Source: JANTGF01 sp963750735
Lineage (GTDB): Bacteria > Bacteroidota > Bacteroidia > Bacteroidales > VadinHA17
Direction of reading: 5' to 3'
Length of the DNA: 64,000 bases
Assembly (NCBI GenBank): GCA_963750735.1
Contig: CAVVRY010000019.1
Coordinates: forward strand, 248,001-312,000
A model generated the notes under the pieces. The model ran no database searches and was not told the origin of the DNA. It saw only the letters and a program-made list of their open reading frames with translations. How positions within the stretch are numbered: the stretch's first letter is position 1; the number at the start of each line of letters is the position of its first letter. The position numbers were made by a program, and so were the translations under genes. Positions 1 through 8,451 of the stretch are shown here, piece after piece.

Positions 1-309
1 GTGTTTTGGCCTTTGTATAATGAATACAATGAGAAGATGTATGCCATTAATACAAAATTGGTGAATGTTATAAACGACTATGCTCAGCATTACCAAAACA
101 TGTCAGATGAAAAAGCAAAAGAATTATGGACAAGTGCAATGAATATTGACACAGAGCTTCTCAAGCTTGAAAAAACTTATTTTAAAAAGTTTTTAAAGAT
201 TTTACCTGCAACGAAAGCAGTAAGATATTTTCAAGCGGAAAATAAAATAAAAAGTTTAGTAGATGCTGAACTTGCCTTGGAGATACCTTTGTTTGAAGAA
301 ATGAGGTAA
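1..309 (+). CDS. C-terminal part of a conserved hypothetical protein (5' truncated)
   Basis: The reading frame is open from the first base of the window, so the GTG at position 1 is probably internal and the true start lies upstream. The 102 visible residues are predicted mainly alpha-helical and charged. They include a segment around residues 66-90 (LPATKAVRYFQAENKIKS) of a kind I associate with small exported helical proteins of about 200 residues in Gram-negative bacteria. No catalytic motif is visible. It ends just before a strong palindromic terminator, so it is the last gene of its transcript. Function unknown. Confidence 0.6.
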   Translation: MFWPLYNEYNEKMYAINTKLVNVINDYAQHYQNMSDEKAKELWTSAMNIDTELLKLEKTYFKKFLKILPATKAVRYFQAENKIKSLVDAELALEIPLFEEMR

Positions 310-323
310 GAAATTTAATATAG

Positions 324-356
324 AAATCAAAGCCGGGAATTCCCGGCTTTGATTTT
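324..356 (+). terminator. Intrinsic terminator, perfect 32-bp palindrome
   Basis: Positions 324-355 form a perfect palindrome centred between 339 and 340 (core AAAGCCGGGAATTCCCGGCT) that ends in TTTT. It lies 15 bases after the stop of the truncated first gene. With A residues on the left and T on the right it could also act on the opposite strand. Confidence 0.85.
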
Positions 357-403
357 AAATATATAATAACAATAGTGTAGATTATTTTACTAACTCACTA
401 CCA

Positions 404-1507
404 ATGAAGCACACTGCATTTACAGATTTTCATATAGAATTGGGAGCTAAAATGGTCCCCTTTGCAGGGTATTTGATGCCTGTTGAATATACTGGCATCT
501 CAGTTGAACATAGAAATGTAAGAGAAAAACTTGGAGTCTTTGATGTATCACACATGGGTGAGGTTTGGGTAAAGGGCCCCAAGGCATTGGCCTATCTTCA
601 GAGGATTACAACCAATGATGTTTCTGCTTTAACGGATGGAAAAGTGCAGTATACTTGTTTTCCTAATGGGAAAGGAGGTATTGTCGATGATCTGCTTGTA
701 TACCGGTTCGATGCTGAAACATATCTACTCGTTGTAAATGCAGCTAACCTTGAGAAGGATTGGAAATGGCTGGTCAAGCAGGCTGAGGATATTGGACTTT
801 CAGTAGGATCTGAATTGGTTAATGCTTCAGATGAAATTGCTCAATTAGCCATCCAGGGCCCTTATGCCTTAAAAGCAATGCAAAAACTAACAGATGAGAA
901 TGTTGTTGATATGGAATTCTACTCATTCAAGGTGTTAAAATTTGCTGATATTGAAGATGTGATATTTTCAACAACTGGATATACTGGCGCAGGAGGATGT
1001 GAGATTTACGTTAAAAATAGGGATGCTGCAAAATTGTGGACTGCAGTAATGAAAGCTGGTGAGGAATTTGGTATACTGCCTATTGGATTGGGTGCCAGGG
1101 ATACTCTAAGACTTGAAATGGGATACTGTTTGTATGGAAATGACATTACAGACAGTACTTCACCAATTGAAGCTGGACTTGGTTGGATTACTAAGTTCGT
1201 TGACGGAAAGGATTTTATAGATAAAGAAATATTATTGAGTCAGAAACAAGATGGCGTTTCAAAAAGATTAAAGGGCTTTGTAATGATTGATCGGGGAATC
1301 CCACGGCAGCATTATGAGGTAGTTAATGCTGATAGTGAAACAATTGGTGAGGTGACTTCAGGTTCAATGTCTCCTATGATGAAACAAGGGATTGGGATGG
1401 CATATCTGGAAAAAGGATACTGGAAGGAAGGAACAGATATATTTATCAAAATCCGGAATAAAACGCTTCGAGCACAGATAGTAAAAATGCCTATTTATAA
1501 AGGTTGA
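404..1507 (+). CDS. gcvT: Glycine cleavage system T protein (aminomethyltransferase)
   Basis: GcvT transfers the aminomethyl carbon of glycine, carried on lipoyl-GcvH, to tetrahydrofolate, giving 5,10-methylene-THF and ammonia. The 367-residue length is normal. The N-terminal block ELGAKMVPFAGYLMPVEY, the folate-binding segment around residues 195-235 with IGLGARDTLRLEMGYCLYGN, and the C-terminal barrel with GEVTSGSMSPMMKQGIGMAYL are all typical. The ATG at 404 places the conserved N-terminus correctly. It stands alone here: gcvH and gcvP are not in the window. It lies just upstream of the serine genes, consistent with glycine/serine one-carbon metabolism, but a 147-bp gap suggests separate transcription. 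Confidence 0.96.
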   Translation: MKHTAFTDFHIELGAKMVPFAGYLMPVEYTGISVEHRNVREKLGVFDVSHMGEVWVKGPKALAYLQRITTNDVSALTDGKVQYTCFPNGKGGIVDDLLVYRFDAETYLLVVNAANLEKDWKWLVKQAEDIGLSVGSELVNASDEIAQLAIQGPYALKAMQKLTDENVVDMEFYSFKVLKFADIEDVIFSTTGYTGAGGCEIYVKNRDAAKLWTAVMKAGEEFGILPIGLGARDTLRLEMGYCLYGNDITDSTSPIEAGLGWITKFVDGKDFIDKEILLSQKQDGVSKRLKGFVMIDRGIPRQHYEVVNADSETIGEVTSGSMSPMMKQGIGMAYLEKGYWKEGTDIFIKIRNKTLRAQIVKMPIYKG

Positions 1508-1654
1508 AAACTTTTAATAATTATATTTTTAACTAGCCACTAAGCAATTTAATTTCTATTGCTTAATGCGATAAATTGGTGTTTTTTATCATAGTAATTT
1601 AGAACATTGAATATTAAATTTGTAATAATTTGTAGTCCCTAAATTTATACACTT

Positions 1655-2725
1655 ATGAAAAAACATAATTTCTATGCCGGACCTTCAATACTTCCTCAGT
1701 ATACTATTGATGGGGTTGTTGAAGGAGTACAAAATTTTGCTGGAACTGGCCTTTCAGTAATGGAAGTTTCTCATCGCAGCAAAGAATTCATTGCTGTAAT
1801 GGATGAAGCCCAGGCTTTATTTAAGGAATTACTCAATATTCCAGAAGGCTACCATGTTCTATTCCTTGGGGGTGGTGCCAGCACACAATTTGCATTGATC
1901 CCGATGAACCTGATGAAAACTAAATCAGCCTATTTAAATACTGGGTCATGGGCATCAAAAGCTTTTAAAGAAGCAAAATTTTACGGAGATGCGGTAGAAG
2001 TAGCCTCCTCAAAAGATAAGGTTTTTAATTATATTCCGAAGGGTTATGAGGTGCCAGCAGATGCTGATTATTTCCATATTACTACAAACAATACTATTTA
2101 TGGCACTGAAATAAAGTATGATATGGATTCACCGGTACCACTGGTTGCAGATATGTCCTCTGATATATTTAGTAGGCCATTGGACGTATCAAAATATGCT
2201 TTAATCTATGGAGGTGCTCAAAAAAATCTAGCCCCTTCAGGGGTAACCTTTGTTATTGTTAAAGAGGATGTTTTGGGTAAAGTCGATAGACCAATTCCAA
2301 CTATGTTTGACTACCGAACACATATTGAAAAAGGCTCAATGTTCAATACGCCTCCGGTACTTCCAATCTATGCCGCTTTACAGACTTTAAGGTGGCTAAA
2401 AGATAGGGGTGGAGTGGATGCTATATATCAAATAAATATTGAAAAGGCTCAGATATTGTATGATGAGATCGATCGAAATAAGTTATTTAAACCAACTGTA
2501 TTAGATGAGGCAGACAGATCAATTATGAATATTTGTTGGATTATGAATGATGGCTATTCCGAGTATGAGAAGGAGTTTCTTGATTTTGCCACTGAAAAAG
2601 GAATGATTGGAATAAAGGGCCATAGATCAGTTGGAGGATTTAGGGCTTCTACTTACAATGCATTGCCAAAAGCTAGCATTGAAGCTCTAATTTCTGTTAT
2701 GCAGGAATTTGAATCTGGAAAATAA
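1655..2725 (+). CDS. serC: Phosphoserine aminotransferase
   Basis: SerC converts 3-phosphohydroxypyruvate and glutamate to O-phosphoserine and 2-oxoglutarate, the second step of serine synthesis; it can also serve pyridoxine synthesis. The 356 residues are full length. The start NFYAGPSILP, the phosphate/PLP loop GGGASTQFALIPMNL and the PLP-lysine motif YGGAQKNLAPSGV (Lys190) are diagnostic. It is followed after 64 bp by serA and then a DUF1015 gene, an arrangement I know from many Bacteroidales. A TAAATTTG box at 1615-1622 might be its promoter -7 element, but I could not find a good -33 partner. Confidence 0.97.
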   Translation: MKKHNFYAGPSILPQYTIDGVVEGVQNFAGTGLSVMEVSHRSKEFIAVMDEAQALFKELLNIPEGYHVLFLGGGASTQFALIPMNLMKTKSAYLNTGSWASKAFKEAKFYGDAVEVASSKDKVFNYIPKGYEVPADADYFHITTNNTIYGTEIKYDMDSPVPLVADMSSDIFSRPLDVSKYALIYGGAQKNLAPSGVTFVIVKEDVLGKVDRPIPTMFDYRTHIEKGSMFNTPPVLPIYAALQTLRWLKDRGGVDAIYQINIEKAQILYDEIDRNKLFKPTVLDEADRSIMNICWIMNDGYSEYEKEFLDFATEKGMIGIKGHRSVGGFRASTYNALPKASIEALISVMQEFESGK

Positions 2726-2789
2726 TAGATTTCAGATCTAGGATATTTCAATTTTTGACATATTTTTTACCCATTCTAAATTGATAAAG

Positions 2790-3710
2790 ATGAAAAAAGT
2801 ATTGGTAGCTACAGAAAAGCCTTTTGCACCAGCAGCAGTTAGTGAAATCAAGAAAGTTGTTGAAAGTGCAGGTTATGAACTTGTTTTGTTAGAGAAATAT
2901 ACTGACCCAGCTGATTTGATTGAAGCAGTTTCAGATGTTGATGCAATGATAATTCGCAGTGATAAAGTAACTCCAGAGGTTTTAGAAGCTGCAAAGAATC
3001 TCAAAATTGTTGTCCGGGCAGGAGCAGGGTATGATAATATCGACTTGGTAGCCGCTTCAAAAAATGGTGTTGTAGCTATGAATACGCCAGGACAGAATTC
3101 TAATGCAGTAGCTGAATTGGCCCTTGGTATGATGGTTTATCAAGCACGTGGTATGTTCAATGGAAAACCAGGAACTGAATTGAAAGGTAAAACCTTAGGA
3201 ATTCATGCTTACGGACATGTAGGTAGGCTGGTTGCTGGTATTGCAAAGGGGTTTGGTATGAAAGTTTTAGCATTCGATCCTTTTATCCCTGCTGAGGTTA
3301 TTCAAAAAGATGGAGTAGAAGCCGTTAATTCGGTTGAGGAATTGTATTCTAGTTCACAGTATATCTCCTTACATATTCCTTCGAATGAAAAAACACGCAA
3401 TTCTATCAATTTTGACCTTTTAAAAATGATGCCACAGGGTGCAACCGTAATTAATACCGCAAGGAAGGAAGTTATTAATGAGGACTCTTTGTTAAAGTTG
3501 TATTCAGAAAGGCCCGATTTTGTATATATTTCAGATATTGCTCCTGGCAATGCTGAACAAATTGCAGCTGAATATCCAGATAGAAGTTTCTTTACACCAA
3601 AGAAAATGGGTGCACAAACAGCTGAAGCAAACATAAATGCTGGAATCGCTGCAGCACAGCAGATCGTAAACTTTTTTGAGAAAGGTGACACAAGTTTTCA
3701 AGTGAATTAA
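2790..3710 (+). CDS. serA: D-3-phosphoglycerate dehydrogenase, short Bacteroidota form
   Basis: First step of serine synthesis: NAD-dependent oxidation of 3-phosphoglycerate. I chose the ATG at 2790 (MKKVLVATEKPF) over an in-frame TTG at 2781. The protein has about 306 residues and no C-terminal ACT or ASB regulatory domain, so allosteric serine feedback as in the E. coli enzyme is not expected. Visible are the substrate loop IIRSDKV, VRAGAGYDNID, the Rossmann motif GIHAYGHVGRLVA and the catalytic Arg motif NTARKEV. The usual catalytic His of the family (TPHIGG in E. coli) is replaced by Lys in TPKKMGAQTAEAN. From memory this is normal in Bacteroidota SerA proteins, so it is not damage. Confidence 0.92.
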   Translation: MKKVLVATEKPFAPAAVSEIKKVVESAGYELVLLEKYTDPADLIEAVSDVDAMIIRSDKVTPEVLEAAKNLKIVVRAGAGYDNIDLVAASKNGVVAMNTPGQNSNAVAELALGMMVYQARGMFNGKPGTELKGKTLGIHAYGHVGRLVAGIAKGFGMKVLAFDPFIPAEVIQKDGVEAVNSVEELYSSSQYISLHIPSNEKTRNSINFDLLKMMPQGATVINTARKEVINEDSLLKLYSERPDFVYISDIAPGNAEQIAAEYPDRSFFTPKKMGAQTAEANINAGIAAAQQIVNFFEKGDTSFQVN

Positions 3711-3742
3711 GTATCCGTTTTTAGAAGAAATCTTAACAGAAT

Positions 3743-4990
3743 ATGGCAATTATTAAACCATTTAAGGGCATTCGGCCACCAGTAAAAATTGCAAAAGAAC
3801 TTGCATCAAGGCCTTATGATGTATTAAACTCTGAAGAAGCCAGAGAAGAGGCCGAAGGGAACAAATATTCCCTGCTTCATATAATTAAACCGGAAATTGA
3901 CCTTGATCCTAATATTGATGTGCACAGTGAAGAAGTGTATAACAAAGCCAGAGAAAATTATCTAAATTTTCAGCATAATGGATGGCTGGTTCAGGATGAA
4001 AAGGAGAATTATTACATATATGCACAGACTATGAATGGTAAAACCCAGTATGGTCTGGTTGCATGTGCCTCTGTGGATGATTATATGAATGGTATTGTAA
4101 AGAAACATGAGTTAACACGTCCGGACAAAGAGGAAGACAGGATGAAACATGTTCGGATAAGCAATGCTAATATTGAACCTGTATTTTTCACATATCCTGC
4201 ACTAAAGGAGTTGGATGTGTTAATATATCAGATTGTTACAAATAATCAACCAGTATATGACTTTGTTGCTGACGATGGGATAGGCCATCAATTCTGGGTT
4301 GTCGATGAGGATGAAATGATTGAGGAAATAACAGAACTTTTTAAGAAAATTCCTTCAACTTACGTGGCAGATGGTCACCATCGTACTGCGGCCGCGGCAC
4401 TGGTGGGAAATGAGAAGAAGCGAGAAAATCCAAATCATACCGGAAATGAAGAGTATAACTTCTTCCTCGCAGTACATTTTCCTGATAATCAATTATCAAT
4501 AATAGACTACAATCGGGTTATAAAAGATTTAAATCAGAAAAGTCCTGAGGAGTTTCTGACCAGCCTGGAGAAAAGTTTTATTATTGAAAACAAAGGAGAG
4601 GAAATTTATGCACCAGAGCACCTTCATAATTTTTCAATGTATCTCGAAGGTGAATGGTATTCATTAACAGCAAGAGAAGGAACCTACAATGATACTGATC
4701 CAATAGGAGTGTTGGATGTTACTATTCTTACTGATCAGGTGCTTGCTCCCTTTTTGGATATTACGGATCTTAGAAGATCGAAAAGGATTGATTTTGTTGG
4801 TGGCATCAGAGGGCTTGGTGAACTTAAAAGAAGAGTTGACTCAGGCGAAATGCAAGTAGCATTTGCTTTATTTCCTGTTACTTTACAGCAACTAATTGAC
4901 ATTGCTGATTCAAACAGTATAATGCCTCCTAAAACAACCTGGTTTGAACCTAAACTTAGAAGTGGCCTGGTAATTCACAGCCTCGATTAG
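3743..4990 (+). CDS. DUF1015 family protein, serC-serA operon partner
   Basis: A 415-residue soluble protein that starts with MAIIKPFKGIRPP, the hallmark opening of DUF1015. The most conserved-looking motif is YVADGHHRTAAAA at residues 207-219. Its G-H-H-R core resembles the nucleotide-binding G-x-H-R motif of the ParB/sulfiredoxin fold, which also includes the serine kinases SerK and SbnI. It begins 32 bp after serA and shares its strand, so co-transcription with serC and serA is likely. No phosphoserine phosphatase (serB) is in the window. A role in interconverting phosphoserine and serine is an inference from motif and position only. Confidence 0.9.
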   Translation: MAIIKPFKGIRPPVKIAKELASRPYDVLNSEEAREEAEGNKYSLLHIIKPEIDLDPNIDVHSEEVYNKARENYLNFQHNGWLVQDEKENYYIYAQTMNGKTQYGLVACASVDDYMNGIVKKHELTRPDKEEDRMKHVRISNANIEPVFFTYPALKELDVLIYQIVTNNQPVYDFVADDGIGHQFWVVDEDEMIEEITELFKKIPSTYVADGHHRTAAAALVGNEKKRENPNHTGNEEYNFFLAVHFPDNQLSIIDYNRVIKDLNQKSPEEFLTSLEKSFIIENKGEEIYAPEHLHNFSMYLEGEWYSLTAREGTYNDTDPIGVLDVTILTDQVLAPFLDITDLRRSKRIDFVGGIRGLGELKRRVDSGEMQVAFALFPVTLQQLIDIADSNSIMPPKTTWFEPKLRSGLVIHSLD

Positions 4991-5022
4991 AGCCGCTTTT
5001 AGTTTTATATTTTTTTTAACCG

Positions 5023-5059
5023 AGAGCTTGATTTACTTTATTTAGTCAAGCTCTTTTTT
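5023..5059 (+). terminator. Intrinsic terminator after the serine cluster
   Basis: Nine-base stem AGAGCTTGA (5023-5031) pairs with TCAAGCTCT (5046-5054), followed by TTTTT. It lies 33 bases downstream of the DUF1015 stop and closes the serC-serA-DUF1015 unit. Confidence 0.87.
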
Positions 5060-5141
5060 ATACTTAATTTTAAGCTCGAAAATTTACATATTACTTTTAT
5101 CTTTATAAATATTTTTTGAGATTCACGTTTCATCCGATTTT

Positions 5142-5810
5142 ATGGGTCATGTTGCTGATAAAATAGAAAAGCTCCTGAATGAGATTCCTCCTCATGTTAA
5201 ACTAATTCCCATTTCTAAAACCAAACCTGAACAAACCATTTTAGAAGCCTATAATAATGGGTACAAAATATTTGGAGAGAACAAAGTACAGGAACTGGTC
5301 AGGAAACATGAATATCTTCCGAATGATATTGAATGGCACATGGTGGGGCATCTTCAAACAAATAAAGTTAAATATCTGGTTCCCTTTGTACATCTTCTTC
5401 ACGGTATAGATAGCTTTAAACTATTGAAAGTTGTAGATAGAGAAGGTGAAAAGGCAGGAAGGATAATCAACGTTTTACTGCAATTGCATATTGCATCTGA
5501 AGAAACTAAATTTGGCCTGAACGAAGAAGATGTTTTAAAAATATTGGATTCCAATGAATTTAACCTCTTTAAAAATGTTAAAATTGTGGGTTTAATGGGT
5601 ATGGCAACCTATACCAGCGATGAGAACCTGATTCGCAATGAGTTTCAGGAATTACATAGGTCTTTCGAGAAAATTAAGAAGGAATATTTTTTAAATGATA
5701 AAGATTTTAGGGAGATTTCCATGGGAATGTCTTCCGATTATAAGATTGCTATTGAAGAAGGCAGTACAATGGTTCGAATTGGTAGCCTAATTTTTGGAAG
5801 CAGAATCTGA
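5142..5810 (+). CDS. YggS/PLPBP family pyridoxal-phosphate homeostasis protein
   Basis: 222-residue alanine-racemase-fold protein of the YggS/PROSC family, which binds PLP without known catalysis and buffers the cofactor. The PLP lysine lies in LIPISKTKP (Lys26). The family blocks FGENKVQEL, WHMVGHLQTNKVKYL, GLMGMATY and SMGMSSDYKIAIEEGSTMVRIGSLIFG are all present. The ATG at 5142 gives the expected N-terminus. It follows the terminator of the serine cluster and precedes a dihydroorotate-dehydrogenase-like gene by 35 bp, so those two are probably co-transcribed. Confidence 0.94.
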   Translation: MGHVADKIEKLLNEIPPHVKLIPISKTKPEQTILEAYNNGYKIFGENKVQELVRKHEYLPNDIEWHMVGHLQTNKVKYLVPFVHLLHGIDSFKLLKVVDREGEKAGRIINVLLQLHIASEETKFGLNEEDVLKILDSNEFNLFKNVKIVGLMGMATYTSDENLIRNEFQELHRSFEKIKKEYFLNDKDFREISMGMSSDYKIAIEEGSTMVRIGSLIFGSRI

Positions 5811-5845
5811 TTTTTCATCAAATTTAATCAATCAACATATAAATT

Positions 5846-6823
5846 ATGGCAGATCTTAAAGTAAAATACCTCGGATTGGACCTTAAAAATCCAATTATAG
5901 TTAGCAGCTCAGGACTTTCTGATTCAGTTGAAAAAATTGTTGAAATTGAAAAGGCCGGCGCCGGTGCGGTGGTATTAAAATCATTGTTTGAAGAACAATT
6001 GAAATATGAAGCAGGGCAGTATATGGATTATAATGATTATCCTGAGGCAGCCGATTATATTTTAAACTATACCAAAGATAATTCAGTTGATAACTATCTA
6101 AGCTTGATTGAAGAGGCTAAGAAAGTGGTTGATATTCCAGTTATCGCCAGTGTAAATTGTACGAGCTCGAATGAATGGGTGAATTTCTCAAAGAAATTTG
6201 AGCAAGCTGGGGCGGATGCATTGGAGGTAAATGTGTTTATCTTACCTAGTAATAAGAATGCTTCTTCTCTTGAATATGAAAAAGTATATTTAGAGTTGGT
6301 TGAAAAGTTAAGAGATGTAGTTAACATACCAATTTCTTTTAAGTTAAGCCGGCAATTCTCCAATTTGCCTGGAATGGTGAATCAATTATATAATAGGAAG
6401 CTGGATGGAGTGGTATTGTTTAATCGTTTTTATGAACCGGATATCGATATAAATAAGTTAAAGATGACTTCAGCAGAGGTGTTTAGCACTCCATCAGAAA
6501 TTCGTCAAACTTTACGCTGGGTAGGAATAATTTCAGATCAGATTTCGAAAGTAGATATTGCTGCATCTACTGGTGTACATACTGGAGCAGCTGCTATAAA
6601 GCTGTTGCTTGCAGGAGCAACTGCAATTCAGGTTTGTTCAGTTCTCTATAAAAAAGGTGTGCCATTCCTGGGCTCTATCATTGATGAGCTTTCAGAATGG
6701 ATGGATAAAAATGATTTTCGTACGGTTGATGATTTTAGGGGAAAACTCAGTTATAGCAAGATTAAGGATCCTTCCCTTTATGAGAGGTCTCAATTTATGA
6801 GGTATTTTTCAAGTGTTCATTAG
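5846..6823 (+). CDS. Dihydroorotate dehydrogenase-like flavoprotein (TIM barrel)
   Basis: 325 residues with the class 1 dihydroorotate dehydrogenase fold: DLKVKYLGLDLKNPIIVSSSG at the start, the GAGAVVLKSLFEEQ strand, and the C-terminal phosphate-binding stretch STGVHTGAAAIKLLLAGATAIQVCSVLYKKG. The canonical catalytic loop of class 1 enzymes (NxSCPN or similar) reads SVNCTSSNEW here, so true dihydroorotate oxidation is not certain. Bacteroidota carry such a pyrD-like paralog in addition to PyrD. It probably forms a short operon with the upstream YggS gene. Confidence 0.88.
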   Translation: MADLKVKYLGLDLKNPIIVSSSGLSDSVEKIVEIEKAGAGAVVLKSLFEEQLKYEAGQYMDYNDYPEAADYILNYTKDNSVDNYLSLIEEAKKVVDIPVIASVNCTSSNEWVNFSKKFEQAGADALEVNVFILPSNKNASSLEYEKVYLELVEKLRDVVNIPISFKLSRQFSNLPGMVNQLYNRKLDGVVLFNRFYEPDIDINKLKMTSAEVFSTPSEIRQTLRWVGIISDQISKVDIAASTGVHTGAAAIKLLLAGATAIQVCSVLYKKGVPFLGSIIDELSEWMDKNDFRTVDDFRGKLSYSKIKDPSLYERSQFMRYFSSVH

Positions 6824-6921
6824 AATTTCATTCAAAATTAGGATTTTTCATATTGTATTTTTCAGATATCATAATGAAGATGGAAATAATACAAAATAAT
6901 AATTGATAACATGTAATTACT

Positions 6922-7575
6922 ATGAGATTCCCTTTCGCAAAAAATATCAAAGAGGAGCATTTTCAAATTAGTTTACTTTTTTTACTGGTCTTTGCAATTT
7001 TTATTATTCCTAATTTTTCAGAGTCTTTACATGACATATCGTATTTTTTTGTCTATATACTTATACTCATTAATAGCGTTTTTTGTCTAAGATCAAATCG
7101 GAAGAGAATGCTTGTATATGTATCAATTACTCTATTAAGTATGTTGATTTCTAGGGTGTTTAATATGCAAGTTTTAAGAATAATCTCAAGCTTTGTGATT
7201 GCTGTGTTTTTTTGTATTGTGGTTGGTAAAATACTAATTCAGATTGCCAGAAGTAAATTAGTTGATGAGGGTGTAATTATGGAATCTATTTCAGCCTATT
7301 TATTATTAGGTATTTTATATTCTCTATTTGCAGAAGTAATTCTTTTTTATTTCTCCGGTTCAATAGTTTTTCCTGATACAGATATCCCTACTACAGCCGA
7401 TGTTATTTATTTTACATTTGTTACGATGACTACATTGGGATATGGAGACGTTTTACCAACCTTACCAATTGCCCGATCCTTTGCTATCCTGGTAAGTATT
7501 TCCGGTCAAATTTATTTAACAGTAATTATTGCCATGCTGGTTGGAAAGTACATATCACAAAAGCAGGAAAGTTAA
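6922..7575 (+). CDS. Potassium channel family membrane protein
   Basis: 217-residue integral membrane protein with about six hydrophobic segments (roughly residues 14-30, 38-55, 62-78, 86-106, 122-145 and 180-205). The pore loop FVTMTTLGYGDVLP at about residues 162-175 carries the K+ selectivity signature T-L-G-Y-G-D. It has only a short C-terminal tail (KYISQKQES) and no RCK or cyclic-nucleotide domain, so no ligand gating can be predicted. It stands alone. The next gene is convergent. Confidence 0.9.
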   Translation: MRFPFAKNIKEEHFQISLLFLLVFAIFIIPNFSESLHDISYFFVYILILINSVFCLRSNRKRMLVYVSITLLSMLISRVFNMQVLRIISSFVIAVFFCIVVGKILIQIARSKLVDEGVIMESISAYLLLGILYSLFAEVILFYFSGSIVFPDTDIPTTADVIYFTFVTMTTLGYGDVLPTLPIARSFAILVSISGQIYLTVIIAMLVGKYISQKQES

Positions 7576-7616
7576 ACATTTCCTGATGTGCCAAATGGTT
7601 GGGTTTTTAGATAAAA

Positions 7617-8141
7617 TCAGATAAGACCATCTCTTCGATCCTCAAGCATTTTTCTTATATCATCCGCCAAAGGTTTCCTGTCATCAGGAATCTGATTCAT
7701 ATTTTCTAATAGAAAATTCAGATGTTTATCTGTACTGGTTCTTGGAATATCAGGTATGTTGTTCTCGAGAACACTGTAGGCTTCCAGGGCGGTTATAAAA
7801 TCTTCTTCAATAAAAATGGCAAGAAATACTTCTAGATGGGAAGAAAAGTTTAACCCTGACTTCCAACAGGAGGAAACAATGGCCCCCCTGTCATTCAGGC
7901 ATTTTCTGTTTTTTATAGCCTTTAAAATTACTGGAACAGCTCGCTTATCTTTAAGATCATCAAGCAATGCTAAAATTGATGCCCGAACTTCATTATTATC
8001 AGTAATGCACAAAACCTCAAGAAGAGTCTCTAAATAAACCGGAGTACCAATTTGCCGGAGCTGTTGTATAGCATTTAAAACAGTAGTAGGTTGTACTGAA
8101 AACAAATCTTTCTTAATTTTTTTATCAGTATTCTTTTCCAT
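7617..8141 (-). CDS. HEAT-repeat domain protein
   Basis: 174-residue soluble helical protein. Repeated helix pairs are visible, for example TTVLNAIQQLRQIGTPVYLETLLEVL, NEVRASILALLDDLKDKRAVPVILKAI and EDFITALEAYSVLENNI, characteristic of HEAT/armadillo scaffolds that mediate protein binding. It has no signal peptide and no catalytic motif. It is convergent with the channel gene and divergent from the lipoprotein gene downstream on the other strand. Partner and function unknown. Confidence 0.85.
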   Translation of the reverse strand: MEKNTDKKIKKDLFSVQPTTVLNAIQQLRQIGTPVYLETLLEVLCITDNNEVRASILALLDDLKDKRAVPVILKAIKNRKCLNDRGAIVSSCWKSGLNFSSHLEVFLAIFIEEDFITALEAYSVLENNIPDIPRTSTDKHLNFLLENMNQIPDDRKPLADDIRKMLEDRRDGLI

Positions 8142-8451
8142 TTATTAACAGGGGTATTTAATTTGAACATTTTATTAATTGCAAAATTACACTTTGAAGT
8201 ACAATAATTACTTTTTCTACATGTTTTCTTTATGATCAATTAATTCATTTAAAATGAAATCTTTTTGACTCAACAATCGTACAATCATATAATATTAATA
8301 TAGATGTCATATTTTTTTAGAAATTTTCAATGAAATTCAAAACTATTTTTTGATATCTCCGTAATAAGAAGTATTGCAGCGGCAAAAAACAATTATTTAG
8401 TTATTTTAATCGTTAGGTTAAATTAGAAATTTATCTTAAAATCACATACTT
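8142..8451. other. Divergent intergenic region, 310 bp, no gene seen
   Basis: AT-rich spacer between the starts of the HEAT-repeat gene (-) and the lipoprotein gene (+). It must hold both promoters. On the - strand 8182-8189 reads TAATTTTG, a perfect TAnnTTTG box, but there is no TTG at the right distance. On the + strand I see no convincing box. No open frame of note and no RNA structure that I can recognise. Confidence 0.6.

Noticed and set aside
1541..1565. Hairpin TAAGCAAT / ATTGCTTA between gcvT and serC as a terminator
   Set aside because: There is no T tract after the stem and the stem is AT-rich.
3302..3691. 129-residue frame antisense to serA
   Set aside because: A shadow of serA codon usage; nothing in the translation resembles a folded family.
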